The notes under the pieces are model-generated. The model was given only the letters and a program-made list of their open reading frames with translations, searched no databases and was not told where the DNA came from. Below are positions 20,695-31,895 of a stretch of DNA of 64,000 bases, piece by piece. A program made the position numbers and the translations under genes. Positions within the stretch are counted from its first letter, which is position 1. Each line of letters begins with the position of its first letter. The stretch is from Saccharomycopsis malanga (lineage: Eukaryota; Ascomycota; Saccharomycetes; Ascoideales; Saccharomycopsidaceae): positions 1,612,001-1,676,000 of the forward strand of contig CP025321.1 of NCBI GenBank assembly GCA_004014935.1, given 5' to 3'.

Positions 20695-23056
20695 CATACA
20701 GACGGTTCTGCAGAGCATACCTTGATGACATTGTTTCTAAAGACAACAAACAACATTTCGAGCATATCAAGACTATCCTTGACACGTTAAGCAAAAATGG
20801 TTTGGAAATCGACGTTGAAATAGAAGAATTACGCTTGTTCCCTTGGCAATAAGGCAAACCTCTCAAAATATCTATTAATGCCAGTGATGATGCTGTGGGT
20901 ACAGCCCCTTACCAGATGGATCACCGTGGATCATGGAGACCCTGTGAGTACAGAACTCAGAAATTGACTCCTGTACAAACAAGATGGTCAACCACTGAAA
21001 AAGAGTTATGGGCTGTCCGCTTTGCTATTCGCAAATACACTTTTTACATTAATCCTTTAGACAAAGTTTTAATTGAGACTGACCATAAACCTATCGTACA
21101 AGTTTTCAAAAATCGAAACCCTAACCCAAAACACTGGAGATGGATAACTGAATTGATGACGTATAACCTTCAATATATACCTGGTGCAACAAACGGCAAC
21201 GCAGATTATCTTTCTCGCTATCAAGTATTCTACACCGCGCATCATATTCGTATCCCTCAACCATGGTACAAATCTTTCATTGACAACTATGCGAAAGATC
21301 CCATCTACGCTCCTTACATACTTTCCAAAACGCGTAACGATACCGTTGGAAAATCGAACGCTAAAATTCTTTATGATGAAAAAGCAGGCTTCATTTTCAA
21401 CGACCAACAACGACTCTGCGTTCCTAAAGATAGTGTCCAAGAACTTCTTAACTTATATCACATAAATTCCCTTGCTGGTCACCCAGGAATTAATCGCACG
21501 ACAAAACTTTTGTTACGCAATTTCATTTTCCCTAACGCTCGTGACATCACCACCAAGTATGTAAACAGCTGTGTCACCTGCAACAGGGTGAAAGCAAGAA
21601 ATTCAAAAAAAAAAAACCTTGCAATCATTACCGTCACCAGAAGGACGTTGGAATGTAATTGCCCTTGATGTTGTCTCAGGATTCACGCCTACAAAGTTTC
21701 ATGGGGAGGAGGTGGATTCCGTCCTCGTTATAGTTGACTTGTTCTCTTTACGTTGTCATTTCTACCCAATTAGCAAACACTTCTCTGCTGAAGCATTCAT
21801 TACCTTTTTAAGGAATTTCTACTTTCCGCTGCACGGGTGCCCAAACATTATACTTACGGATAGAGGCACTATTTTAAACAATCAGTTAGTTGAAGGGTTT
21901 TTACATAGCCTTGATGTGAAACATAACATGTCTGTGACGAGTCATCACCAAAGCAACGGTAAAGCTGAAAGGTATATTAGAGTACTCCAAGATTATTTGA
22001 AATGTTATGTTGAAACCAATCCAGAATGGTTAGACTACCTTCCTTTAGCGGAATACACCGTCAACGCTACACCTTCCATATCATTAGCTGGTAATTCTCC
22101 CTTTCAAATTGATTTAGGTTATACACCTCGTGCTCCTGCACCTTTCCTGTTTATTACTGAAAATAAAAATGAACTGCTGTTGGAATTAGCTGAAATTCTC
22201 GATCGTTACACTATTACTGCTAAAGCTGCTCTTAACCAGGCTCATACACGCAACAAGAAATATTACGATTTATCGCACAAAGATGTCGAGTTTGAAGTTG
22301 ATGATAAAGTCTACATTGATAGCTCAGCGGTACCTGCTTTTGGTGATGTCCATAATAAAGAACTCGTCAGGTTATTACGTACCAAGTTCATCGGCCCTTA
22401 CAGAATACACCAGAAATTAAGTGCAGTTAACTATGCACTTGAACTTCCTCCATCTTACAAAATGGACCCTGTTTTCCACATTAGTCAACTCAGAAAACAA
22501 AAGTCTATTTCAGAAGGTTTCTTCACTGCTCCACTGGGAAGAATTCAGAAGTTCCGGAAGTATAAAGACGGTACTCTCAAAACTGAAATTGAAAAATTAT
22601 ATGAGCACAAGAAGAAAGCTAAAGGTTATATTGTTCTAGTTAAATTTGTTGGACCTGATACTGACGACAATTACTAATGGATCACTATGACAGAACTCAA
22701 ACGTACAGCCGCTGACACCCTCAGAGAATACATCAAATCTCATGAGGAATCAAAGCATATTGTCGTTTAGGGCGGCATGTATCATTGTTCGTAAAAAACA
22801 CCTATTCTTTTCTTATCCTCTTAGTAGCTAGGTACATCAGTCGATGTACAACATTACCTGCCACTTCTTTTCTTTTATTGTTTATGTGTCTAAACAGTTA
22901 CCAGCTCATTCGATTACTATTCTGATATCTCCCTGTTCTAACAACTATTTAAGACTCCATTTATTCCTTCTTTTTAGTCTTCTTTCCTCCTTTTTTATAT
23001 AGTCAGTCTACGTTTTACCCATTCTCCGATCAATACAAACTCATCCTAATAGTACA
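20695..23056 (+). mobile_element. Ty3/gypsy retrotransposon, 3' part
   Basis: The plus strand shows an RT end (YLDDIV), then RNase H (LTPVQTRWSTTEKELWAV, IETDHKPIVQVF), integrase with a zinc finger (H-x-H...CVTCNRVK) and core (LTDRG...HHQSNGKAER), and a C-terminal GPY/F-like and chromodomain-like tail (FIGPYRIHQKL, MDPVFHISQLRK). RT-RNase H-integrase order defines Ty3/gypsy. A purine-rich tract (AGGGCGGCA) precedes the 3' LTR at 22778. Gag, protease and most of RT are missing on the left, where the copia LTR lies. Broken, with a few breaks. The LTR at its end looks intact, so it may be of moderate age. Confidence 0.9.
22778..23056 (+). repeat. Gypsy 3' LTR (probable)
   Basis: A 279-bp stretch beginning TGTATCATTG and ending AATAGTACA, giving the 4-bp inverted ends TGTA...TACA, directly after the purine tract. 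A TATA-like TATTTAAG lies near 22945. The right boundary is inferred from the switch to copia LTR sequence at 23057. Confidence 0.7.
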
Positions 23057-26000
23057 ATCTATCATATATTCTCAATTGTGAAATGTATAACATAAACACA
23101 GATAGGGAGGCAATCTCCATATTTAAATATTCAACTTTTTAGAAAACACCTTCCTAGTCATCGCTCGGATTAATCACTAGCATTTGTATCTCGGATTAAT
23201 TACTTGAATTAACATCTCGAATTAATTACTTCAATGAGTATCTCGGATTAATCACTTAAATCAGTACAAGACTTTTCTCGGACATCCTTTGAATTACCTA
23301 TTCAACACCCTCTCTTAATTCAAAGTCTCTTATACCACAGTATCCACGAAGTAACAAAATTTGGTCAGTGGCAATAGCCTTGGTAAACATATCTGCGACC
23401 ATAACTCCTGTGGATCAATACTCCAACTTAATATCTCCCTTTTTAATATGGTCCCTAATGAAACACAATCGGATATCAATATGTTCAGTCCTATGATGTG
23501 AACTTGGATGCTTTGCAATTTCAATGCAGCTTTGATTATCATCATATATCTTTACATATTCTGTATGAATACCAAATTCTGCAAACAATTGCTTTAACCA
23601 TAGGCCCTCCTTCACTCCTTCACAAAGTGCCATATATTCTGCTTCAGCAGTTGACATTGCAACAGTTGCTTGTTTCTTAGATCTCCATGTAATTGCACCT
23701 CCTGCATACTTGAATATAAATCCAGTGGTAGACTTTCTTTCTGACTTGTCATTAGCCCAATCTGCATCACAGTAGCCTTGTAGTTCTCCAGTTTTAACAT
23801 CGCTTTGATAGAAAATTCCCACATCCATGGTACCTTTCAAGTAACGAAGTACACGTTTAGCAGCTTTAAAATGTATTTCTTTTGGCTCTTTAAGGTACCT
23901 GGAGAGAACACCCACGATGTAACTAATATCAGCTCTAACTGTGTTTGCTGCAAACAAAAGTTTTCCAACAATTGAACGATATCTTGTTGCATCAGCATCT
24001 TGGTAATAATTATCTTTGTTTGTCAAGTCTTGACTCACAACTGTTGGAGTTGATTCAGCTTTGCATTCTTGCATCCCAAATTCATCCAACATTGAGCTAA
24101 TGTAATCCCGAAGACTCAACTTAATGCCCAAAGAATTTTGTTCAATATTCATTCCAAGAAACTTTCTTGTTGCTCCCAAATCTTTCATCTTGAATTGATC
24201 CATTAGTTCTTCTTTCACAATTTCAATAGCTTCATCTGTACTTCCTGCAATCAATAAATCATCAACATTAAGAGCTACCATAACAAATGATTTAGCACTT
24301 TCTCTGGTGTATAAACAATATTCTGCTCTATTTCTTCTGAAACCAAGTTTTCTTAATACGCAATTTATCTTTTCATTCCACACAAATGGTGCTTGTTTTA
24401 AACCATACAAGCTTTTGTTTAATTTCAACACCATGTTCTCTTTTCCTTCCTTGACATATCCTTCAGGTTGTGTCATATAAATTTCTTCATTCAAATTACC
24501 ATTTAAGAATGCAGTCTTCACATCCATTTGATGTACTCTTAAATTTCTAGATGCAGATACAGCTAGCATAATTCTGATAGACTCGTATCTGATAACTGGT
24601 GCAAAGGTTTCGTTGTAGTCAATTCCTTTTAATTGGGAGAAACCTCGAGCAACTAATCTTGCTTTGTAAAGACCACCATCTTTGATTGTGAAGACCCATC
24701 TGCAACTAATTGGTTTTCTTCCTTCTGGCAAACGTACCAACTTATACGTGTTATTTTCATTATGAGCAGCAATTTCTTTCTCACAGGCTTCAATCCACTT
24801 TTCTTTATCTTCTAATTCCATAGCACGTTTGTATGTATCAGGAACATTTTTATTCATTTGACTTGCTGCCATGAAACATGTTGCAGCAAGATTCGCATTA
24901 TAATTATAACCAATAAGTTCAACTGAACTGTCCAGTTCTGATTCTTTATCTTCAGCTTCACTAACTTCTTCAACAATAGGTTCAATTTTTGGTGACAACA
25001 ACGGAATAGTATTTCCTTCAGTTGTGGAACCTTGAGGAACAAATGAGGTACCACCATCCGATGCAACTTTTCGAACTTTCATGTTTCTTTTGGATACTTC
25101 CCTCTCTGAATCAGAACTGGGCAGGGAAACATCACTATCGTCGCAAACTTGTTCTAACACATCAAATGGATTTCTCGATATAACAGTCTTAGTGCCTGGA
25201 ATCGATTTTTCACTATGTTTCTTTCGCTTTACTTGTACTACTGTGAAATCATCATTATCTTCAACATCAGGTACAATGCTTTCAACGGTTGAGGAAACGA
25301 CAGATTCAGTGTCAGTGTAGTCACTTACATCTGCATCACTCATATCTTCTGAATTGTCAGAGTACATGCTTCCATCAGATTCATCAGGTTGAATAACATC
25401 CCCTTTGTTTTGGACGATAGCATCGTCCAGAATTACTCTGACTGTGGAGATTCCACCAGCAGAACCAGATCCATAAGTGAGAGACGAGTCAGTAGCAGCC
25501 ATAGGCGCAGGGGTAGTCAACTCAAAAAATTTTTGGTGTTCATCAAAAGTAACTTGCGCAGCAACTATAATAGTATTGGAGTCTGGATCGTACATCCTGT
25601 AAGCTTTGTGATCTCTATCATATCCCATCATAGCACATTTCTTTGATGTTGCACTCATTTTTCCGTCTCTTAATGCGGGAGGAACAACACAGTATCCAAC
25701 ACAACCAAATATTCTCAAATGGTCGAGTGAGGGCACAATCCCATACCATCTAGTGAATGGAATCTCATTATCAATTACTCTCGAAGGAGTACGCTTAATC
25801 AAATAGGCAGCTGTTTGGACTGCTTCAGGCCAAAATTGTACTGGAGCTTGTGCATGCAACATCAAGGTTCTTGACTTTTCTTGAATGGTGCGATGCATTC
25901 TTTCAGCCACACCATTTTGATAAGAATGATGTGGAACGGTTAGCTCATGTCTTATGCCACGATCCTTCATGAAGTTATGTAATTTGTTATTGACAAATTC

Positions 26001-26146
26001 ACCACCATTGTCAGTCCTAATAGCACCACAAACATAGTTTTCTCCTCTGCTGTTAAACAGTGTTTCATTATATTTCACAAACTCAATAATAGCATCAGCA
26101 GAATCAGATTTTCTTTTTAGACAAACTACAGTAACAAACCTAGTGT
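23057..26146 (-). mobile_element. Second copia copy, incomplete
   Basis: This is the same family as 14471-19489 and very close in sequence. It has a partial 3' LTR (23057-23307), then pol from RNase H back to the middle of integrase; one open piece spans 23415-26078 (887 codons). Gag, protease and the first half of integrase are absent, with an LTR at 26147 in their place. Broken (a large missing part and about one further break in the 3' portion); young by its similarity. Confidence 0.9.
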
Positions 26147-26456
26147 TGTTGTAATTTCATAATTCTTTCACTTGACATTTTATTCAATTTCCTATATCAC
26201 CATATATATCTATCATATATATGTTTTTAAATATATAACATAAACACAGATAGGGAGACAAATCTCGGTATTTAAATATTCAACTTTTTAAAAAACACCT
26301 TCTTAGTCATCGCTCGAATTAATCACTTAAATTATTATCTAGGATTAATCACTTAAATTAATATCTAGGATTAATCACTTAAATTATTATCTAGGATTAA
26401 TCACTTAAATCAGTACAAGACTTTTCTCGGACATCCTTTGAATTACCTATTCAACA
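26147..26456 (-). repeat. Copia LTR next to the truncated pol
   Basis: A 310-bp LTR with both ends and four array units. It abuts integrase sequence directly, so it is either a separate insertion or the 5' LTR of the same element after internal loss. The flanks AGTGT and CAGTA do not match. Confidence 0.9.
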
Positions 26457-26528
26457 CAGTATCTCGGGTTAGTCACTTAAATTAGTACAAGACTTTTCTC
26501 GGACATCCTTTGAGTTACCTATTCAACA
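26457..26528 (-). repeat. LTR end fragment
   Basis: A partial LTR (TCACTTAAATTAGTACAAGA through to CTATTCAACA) lying directly behind the previous LTR. Confidence 0.8.
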
Positions 26529-26564
26529 ATTCAACATCTCCATTAAAATTACCTGTTCAACACT
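26529..26564. other. Junction sequence
   Basis: A short stretch with two LTR-end-like motifs (TTCAACA, ACCTGTTCAACA) between the LTR fragment and the LINE fragment. Confidence 0.4.
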
Positions 26565-27298
26565 GTCAACAATCCGAAGCACTGATTATAGACATTGAGA
26601 ACGCCTTTGGAAATGTGAACAGAGACTTATTAAAAAACAAGCTTCTTACTCGAGATCTACCCCCATACCTTTGTGACTTAGTTCATGATTCCTGCTCAGC
26701 TCGCACGACACCATTTAAGATCAATGGTACCCTCAGCAAAATTATTATCAGGGCTGACTGTGGAGACCCACAAGGCTCCACACTTCTGCCACTATTGTTT
26801 ATGTTGTATCTGGAAGACTTGTATGAGGTACTAGAAGAAAAGAATGTCAGCGCATTTGACTTAGGACCAAAATTACAATACATGAGATTCTTCAAGCCTG
26901 AAAACATGCCTGGACGACGAACACACGACCAAGACGGAGAATATCTACTTTAAAGCTCCCAAATGGCGGAATTAAGCAAGAAGACAAAAGGGCAGTCTGG
27001 AGTGGAGTAGCAACAAGAGTATTGTTACAATCTTGTTTGAAGCTGATCATCAACTATGGAATGGAGGTGTATGGGGCGCAAAGATTGCAACGACAAGGGC
27101 CAAACAAATCCAAGTAGCAGAGAACAGAGCTTTAAGACTAACGCTTGGAGCGGTCAAAAGAACCAAGACTGACATACTTAACATTGAGTCAGGAATTCCA
27201 CTAAGCAATATATCCAGGGATAAATGCATATTGGAAAAAACATTACGACTTGTGCTTAATACACATGAAGATAATCGGGTACGCAAATGTTTGGAGAA
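26565..27298 (+). pseudogene. LINE ORF2 fragment
   Basis: The plus strand encodes IDIENAFGNVNRDLLKNK (RT motif A), CGDPQGSTLLPLLFMLYL, then, in shifted frames, RAVWSGVATRVLLQSCLK and INYGMEVYGAQ, and finally ISRDKCILEKTLRLVLNT. This matches the LINE at 4609-8996. The YxDD region is damaged here too, and the fragment lacks both ends. Frames switch at least twice. It is replaced on the right by copia gag sequence at 27299. Confidence 0.85.
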
Positions 27299-27860
27299 TT
27301 CAAAGCATCAAAAGCAGCAATCAACAGAGTAACATCAGGTACTTTACCAGGCCATTTGTAGTAAATAAAGTCATATAAAGTGCTAACAATTTCAAAGACT
27401 GACGTAGAACTATAGGATGTTGCAATTTCATAATTCTTTCACTTGACATTTTATTTAATTTCCTGTATCACCATATATATCTATATATATATATAATTCA
27501 AAATATATAACATAAACACAGATAGATAGACAAATCTCGGTATTTAAATACTCAACTTTTTAGAAAACACCTTCTTAGTCACCGCTCGGATTAATCACTT
27601 AAATTATTATCTAGGATTAATCACTTAAATTAATATCTCGAATTAATTACTTAAATTTTTATCTCGAATTAATCACTTAAATTATTATCTAGGATTAATC
27701 ACTTAAATTAATATCTAGGATTAATCACTTAAATCAGTACAAGACTTTTCTCAGACATCATTTGAATTACCTATTCAACATAGGAGTCATAGCACGACTA
27801 GAGCCAGTAAAATGGAACACTGTTCTCAATGCCGCTTTAGTAACACTATTACCATCAAAC
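27299..27860 (-). mobile_element. Copia gag relic split by a solo LTR
   Basis: Positions 27299-27412 and 27781-27860 resemble adjacent parts of copia gag (compare 18760-18840 and 18900-18990). They are parted by the solo LTR at 27418-27780. Broken and older than the LTR within it. Confidence 0.7.
27418..27780 (-). repeat. Solo copia LTR, TSD TAGGA
   Basis: A 363-bp LTR flanked by TAGGA on both sides, with about six array units. Confidence 0.95.
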
Positions 27861-28045
27861 TCAACACATCTTCAACTTGACATCTTATTAACTAAAAATT
27901 ATTATCTATTTAGAATAAATATACAATACAAAGAAAGATGAGGAAGCAGGACCTCAAGTGTCAATTCAAACACTATGAGCCACCTTTAAATATAGGGGCT
28001 GCCGCATTTGTAACAAACTAGATTTTTTCTTCCTGTAAATGATAT

Positions 28046-28344
28046 TGTTGAATAGATAATTCAAAGGATATTTGAGAAATTATTTTATTTATTATTAAGA
28101 ATGTCTGAGAAAAGCATCTAATTAACTAATTAAACAATCAAAAGAGAATCAAAAAGAATGTCTGAGGGAGTGTTTCAAAGGAGCCAAAAGAATGACTAAG
28201 AAGGTGTTTTCTAAAAAGTTGAATATTCAAATATTGAGACTGTCTCCCTATCTATATTTATGTTATATATTTTGAATTAGTGATATATATGGATATAGGA
28301 AATTAAATAAAAATGTTAGGTGAAAGGATTATGAAATTACAACA
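28046..28344 (+). repeat. Diverged solo LTR, TSD GATAT
   Basis: A 299-bp LTR starting TGTTGAATAGATAATTC and ending AAATTACAACA, flanked by GATAT on both sides. It differs strongly from the others in the array region, so it is an older insertion or a subfamily. Confidence 0.92.
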
Positions 28345-29680
28345 GATATCTGAAAATCTTAGTGCCAAAATCATTGTTGAATAAAAACTGATTACTTTAC
28401 CTTTCGTGTTGGTCAATACCTTTCGAAAACGTATAATTAGACATGTGCTTCTCTTCAGCACCAAGCTCATTACAAATTACAAATACCGACCATGTATCAT
28501 GTATCAATATGCCACATTTGCCTTGATTATTACTAATGATTTGCTCAATTACATCAGCACAAATTTCTTCACCTACTTCATATAAATGTCTTAAAGATTT
28601 TCCACATTGACTACTTCCTTAATTTGAGCTGTTGTAAAACATTCTTTATATCACCAACATTATAATGGACACTTATTAGCTGTAGTGTTTCAATATCCTT
28701 TACTTCGCTGTAGAAAAATACCTCATTACATAGGTCTTTAGGGTTTAGCACACAGAAACTGCCTCCTCTAGGTGCCTGTGCTATAATTAAATTGCAGCAT
28801 AGAACTAGTACCACGGCGTTTTCAAATCTGATCTCATAATGTTTATCAGCCATCGGTGCCAATGAAATTAAAGACTGTTGGGATATACCAAAACATCCTT
28901 GATTACAAGGTCACTTAACACTAGGTCTCCGCTTGTATCCATCGTTGTAGCAGTTGGAAGACTAGATTTTACACTTTTACAATGTGCTTACATTTTCAAC
29001 AGGTCTATTGACCTAGTTTCGACACTATATGAATTTCTTCAACAAAGTCCGAGCTTGAGTCTCTGAAATTTTCCAGCAACTCAGCAAAATTCAATGCAGA
29101 CACCTCCATAAGGGTCACTAGTTTAGCCTTTTCTAAGTCATTGGCTCTATAGCCTCCTTGAAGTTTCAAAGATAGTATAATTCCTGCGACGTCTTGTAAT
29201 TGAGGCCATCTAATTCAACAGGTTTACTGAAGAGGTCTTGGTGTTGTAATTTCATAATTCTTTCACTTGACATTTTTTTTCCTATATCACCATATATATA
29301 TCTATCATATATAATTTCAAATATAACATAAACACAGATAGGGAGACAATCTCAAAATTTAAATATTCAACTTTTCAGAAAACACCTTCTTAGTCATCGC
29401 TCGGATTAATCACTTAATTAGTATCTTGGATTAATCACTTAAATTATTATCTCGGATTAATCACTTTAATGAGTTCCTCGGCTTAATCACTTAAATTAGT
29501 CCGATACTTTTCTCAGACATTCTTTGAATTACCTATTCAATACTTGGTGAATATTGATCAAACATTCTTCGGAAAAGAGGAACAGTTCCTTACTCACTAT
29601 TAAATTCAGTTTATCTACCAGTCAAGAGATTGGCCAATATGTTCAACTGTTCGTTAGTAATATCCAAAGCCATCTTGATA
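28345..29680 (-). mobile_element. Worn gag-like relic with an inserted LTR
   Basis: The minus strand shows protein-like pieces in several frames: MALDITNEQLNILANLLTG near 29674, then beyond the LTR DLFSKPVELDGLNYKTSQ near 29235, and a long piece at 28611-28862. The order and the F-x-G-x-NY-like pattern suggest an old copia-type gag. Many breaks. The assignment is tentative. Confidence 0.45.
29242..29542 (-). repeat. Solo copia LTR, TSD CTTGG
   Basis: A 301-bp LTR flanked by CTTGG on both sides, splitting the gag-like relic. Confidence 0.95.
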
Positions 29681-30310
29681 TTACGGAATCCAGAGGGCTA
29701 AGGAAATAAGGATCGGAAATATACTAAATATACGTTGATTTAATTGTTTTTAAGATAAATAAAAGTAATTTACTGAGAAGCAAAATTGTAAGAAACAAAA
29801 ACTTCATATAGAGACTTTAACTGCAGAATCACGCAGCAAGATGCATAAACCACATGACAGGCACCTTCTATTTTTATTTTTTTTTTCTAACTCAACACTC
29901 CCTCTCAGGTATTTTCGGATTCACATAGTGTGTAAACCGATTTGACACGTTTGATATCTACGGGTTTGATGCCCTGTGAGCTCTTATGTTGAGTGAGTAA
30001 ATCATGAAATGTATTCATAGATGTATGGGAGTTTTTCAACGCTTTCTCATTTACAGCTTATATTAATACGCCATTAACATAAGCGATAGCCATATTTTTT
30101 TCGGTATAAAACAAAGCAAGATTGCTCGCATTCTTTTGTACACCTTTATTTTCCAACTCTTTCAAAAGTGTTCTATACCAGTCAATAAGGGATTGAACTT
30201 GTCGAAACAAGCTGTTCTTATGCTTCCAGAACGGTTTCGTTGGGTCTGTAGCGAATGTAGGAGGTTTGGAAAATTCCTCTTCCTGTTCCATGAAGCAAAG
30301 CACATTTTAT
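29681..30310 (-). mobile_element. Copia RT relic and possible LTR of another family
   Basis: The minus strand at 30303-30058 encodes pieces like the RT palm (SLFRQVQSLIDWYRTLLKEL, then IAYVNGVLI in the place of the YVDD motif). It continues to REGV-like sequence directly before CTCAACA at about 29905, mirroring the pol/LTR junction of the intact element. The interval 29681-29905 may therefore be an unrelated LTR shared between this pol end and the gag-like relic beyond. Broken; boundaries uncertain. Confidence 0.45.
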
Positions 30311-30417
30311 TGTTACATATATAGATGACTAAATACAATATTGGATATGCTTGTATATAGAAGTTTATGAGAAAAAGTTACACCAGAGAATGTGCATGGA
30401 CGTATATGAGTGTAAGT

Positions 30418-30728
30418 AATAATAATATCTTATATTTCGGGCCCAGTACATATTAGTTTCGTTTATACACGCCATGCCTAAAGGGACTTGGTAAACCCGG
30501 ATCAGGTCCTGCTGATCATAATCTTCTCACCCAAAGGGTTGGAAAGTAAGCACTAGATTTTTGTCTAGGCCGTGTTTCAGACAGTTGCGCTTGTCTGTGA
30601 AGTCACGTGCAGCATCGTAAAAAGCAGCGAGTAAAAGTGTCGTATTGGGAATCGAACCCGTGTTCCTGTTAGGTCTTGGTTTTCTCTTCTTCTTCGAGAG
30701 CTTTGACCACTGGCCCAGTGGCTTCAAA
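30418..30728 (-). repeat. tRNA-derived SINE, full length
   Basis: On the minus strand from 30728: head with GGGCCAGTGGTCAAAGCTCTCG, a perfect B box GGGTTCGATTCCC (30647-30659), the ACTCGCTGCTTTTTACGATG body, the GTTTACCAAGTCCCTTTAGG block, GGGCCCGAAATATAAGATAT, and an ATT tail at 30418-30425. No clear target duplication. Confidence 0.9.
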
Positions 30729-30902
30729 AATTACTTGATAAAATAAATTATCGCGTATATATATGCAGTAATGACTGTAGAGGAACTTTTCATTCATCTT
30801 TTTCAATAGCTCTATTGTATTTCAATTGATTTCAAACATACAAAAGGTCAAATTGAGTATTTTTAGCCAAAGTAAAAGGTTTGTATACAAAAGAAGTCTG
30901 TT

Positions 30903-31216
<314 letters not shown>

Positions 31217-31224
31217 AGTCTGTT

Positions 31225-31895
31225 CAATTAACTACTCTGTTCCCATCATAAAGGTATGTTTCTCTTTTACTTTTTTCATCTTTGCATATCTAGTTGAATC
31301 ACCTTGTCCAGAATCATTTGGAAAAGAGCTATTATATACTAAAGTGATTACATAGAAGTTCGTAATATGCATCTATTGCTCATTTTCAACGTAGAATACC
31401 AAAAACCATGAGCCATATGAGCCACATCAACAGTTCCAGTAGGTACTATCCAAAAATGACAGCAATTGTCGAGTGATTTGCAAGTTTTATCATTGAACAC
31501 GGTCTGCAATAACTGTCTATTATTTCTTCTACACCGACTACACTGAGTGATACACTTTTCCTAAATACAAATTCTTCGTAATACTGCTTACACCAAATTT
31601 TCAACTCTGATATCTTCACCACCGCTCTAGATATACCCTCTCTTTATCAATGCCTATATTCGTAGTCCCATCAATAGGTCGTCCAGATTCGCGTCGTGCG
31701 CCCTTAAGTATGGCAGATCTAAGACATCACCGCATGAAAAACACTATAAAATTTTTTATTTACAAATCATCCAGAACGGTTAAGCGCTGAGATATCACCA
31801 TCTCAGGGCTTTAATGGATGAAAAAATCTGATTGTATCTAGTTAATTGGTTGTTTAGGGACTGTTCAGTTGTGCTTAGAGACTCAAATATTGACC
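31225..31895. other. Intergenic region before the first host gene
   Basis: Unique-looking AT-rich sequence. I see no repeat and no ORF of note. It should contain the promoter of the gene at 31896, but no clear TATA element is evident. Confidence 0.5.

Larger units (their letters stand above)
12198..20841 (-). repeat. Right arm of the large inverted duplication
   Basis: This is the partner of 1-3936. After subtracting 4708 bp (the full copia element minus one solo LTR), the arm is 3936 bp long, exactly the left-arm length, so I infer no other net indel. The inner end at 12198 cuts into an LTR and has lost its first few bases, while the left-arm LTR is complete and has its target duplication. 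The left arm therefore carries the parental junction and the right-arm inner end is the rearranged one. The gypsy sequence crosses the outer end, so on the right the parental DNA continues past 20841. Confidence 0.95.
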
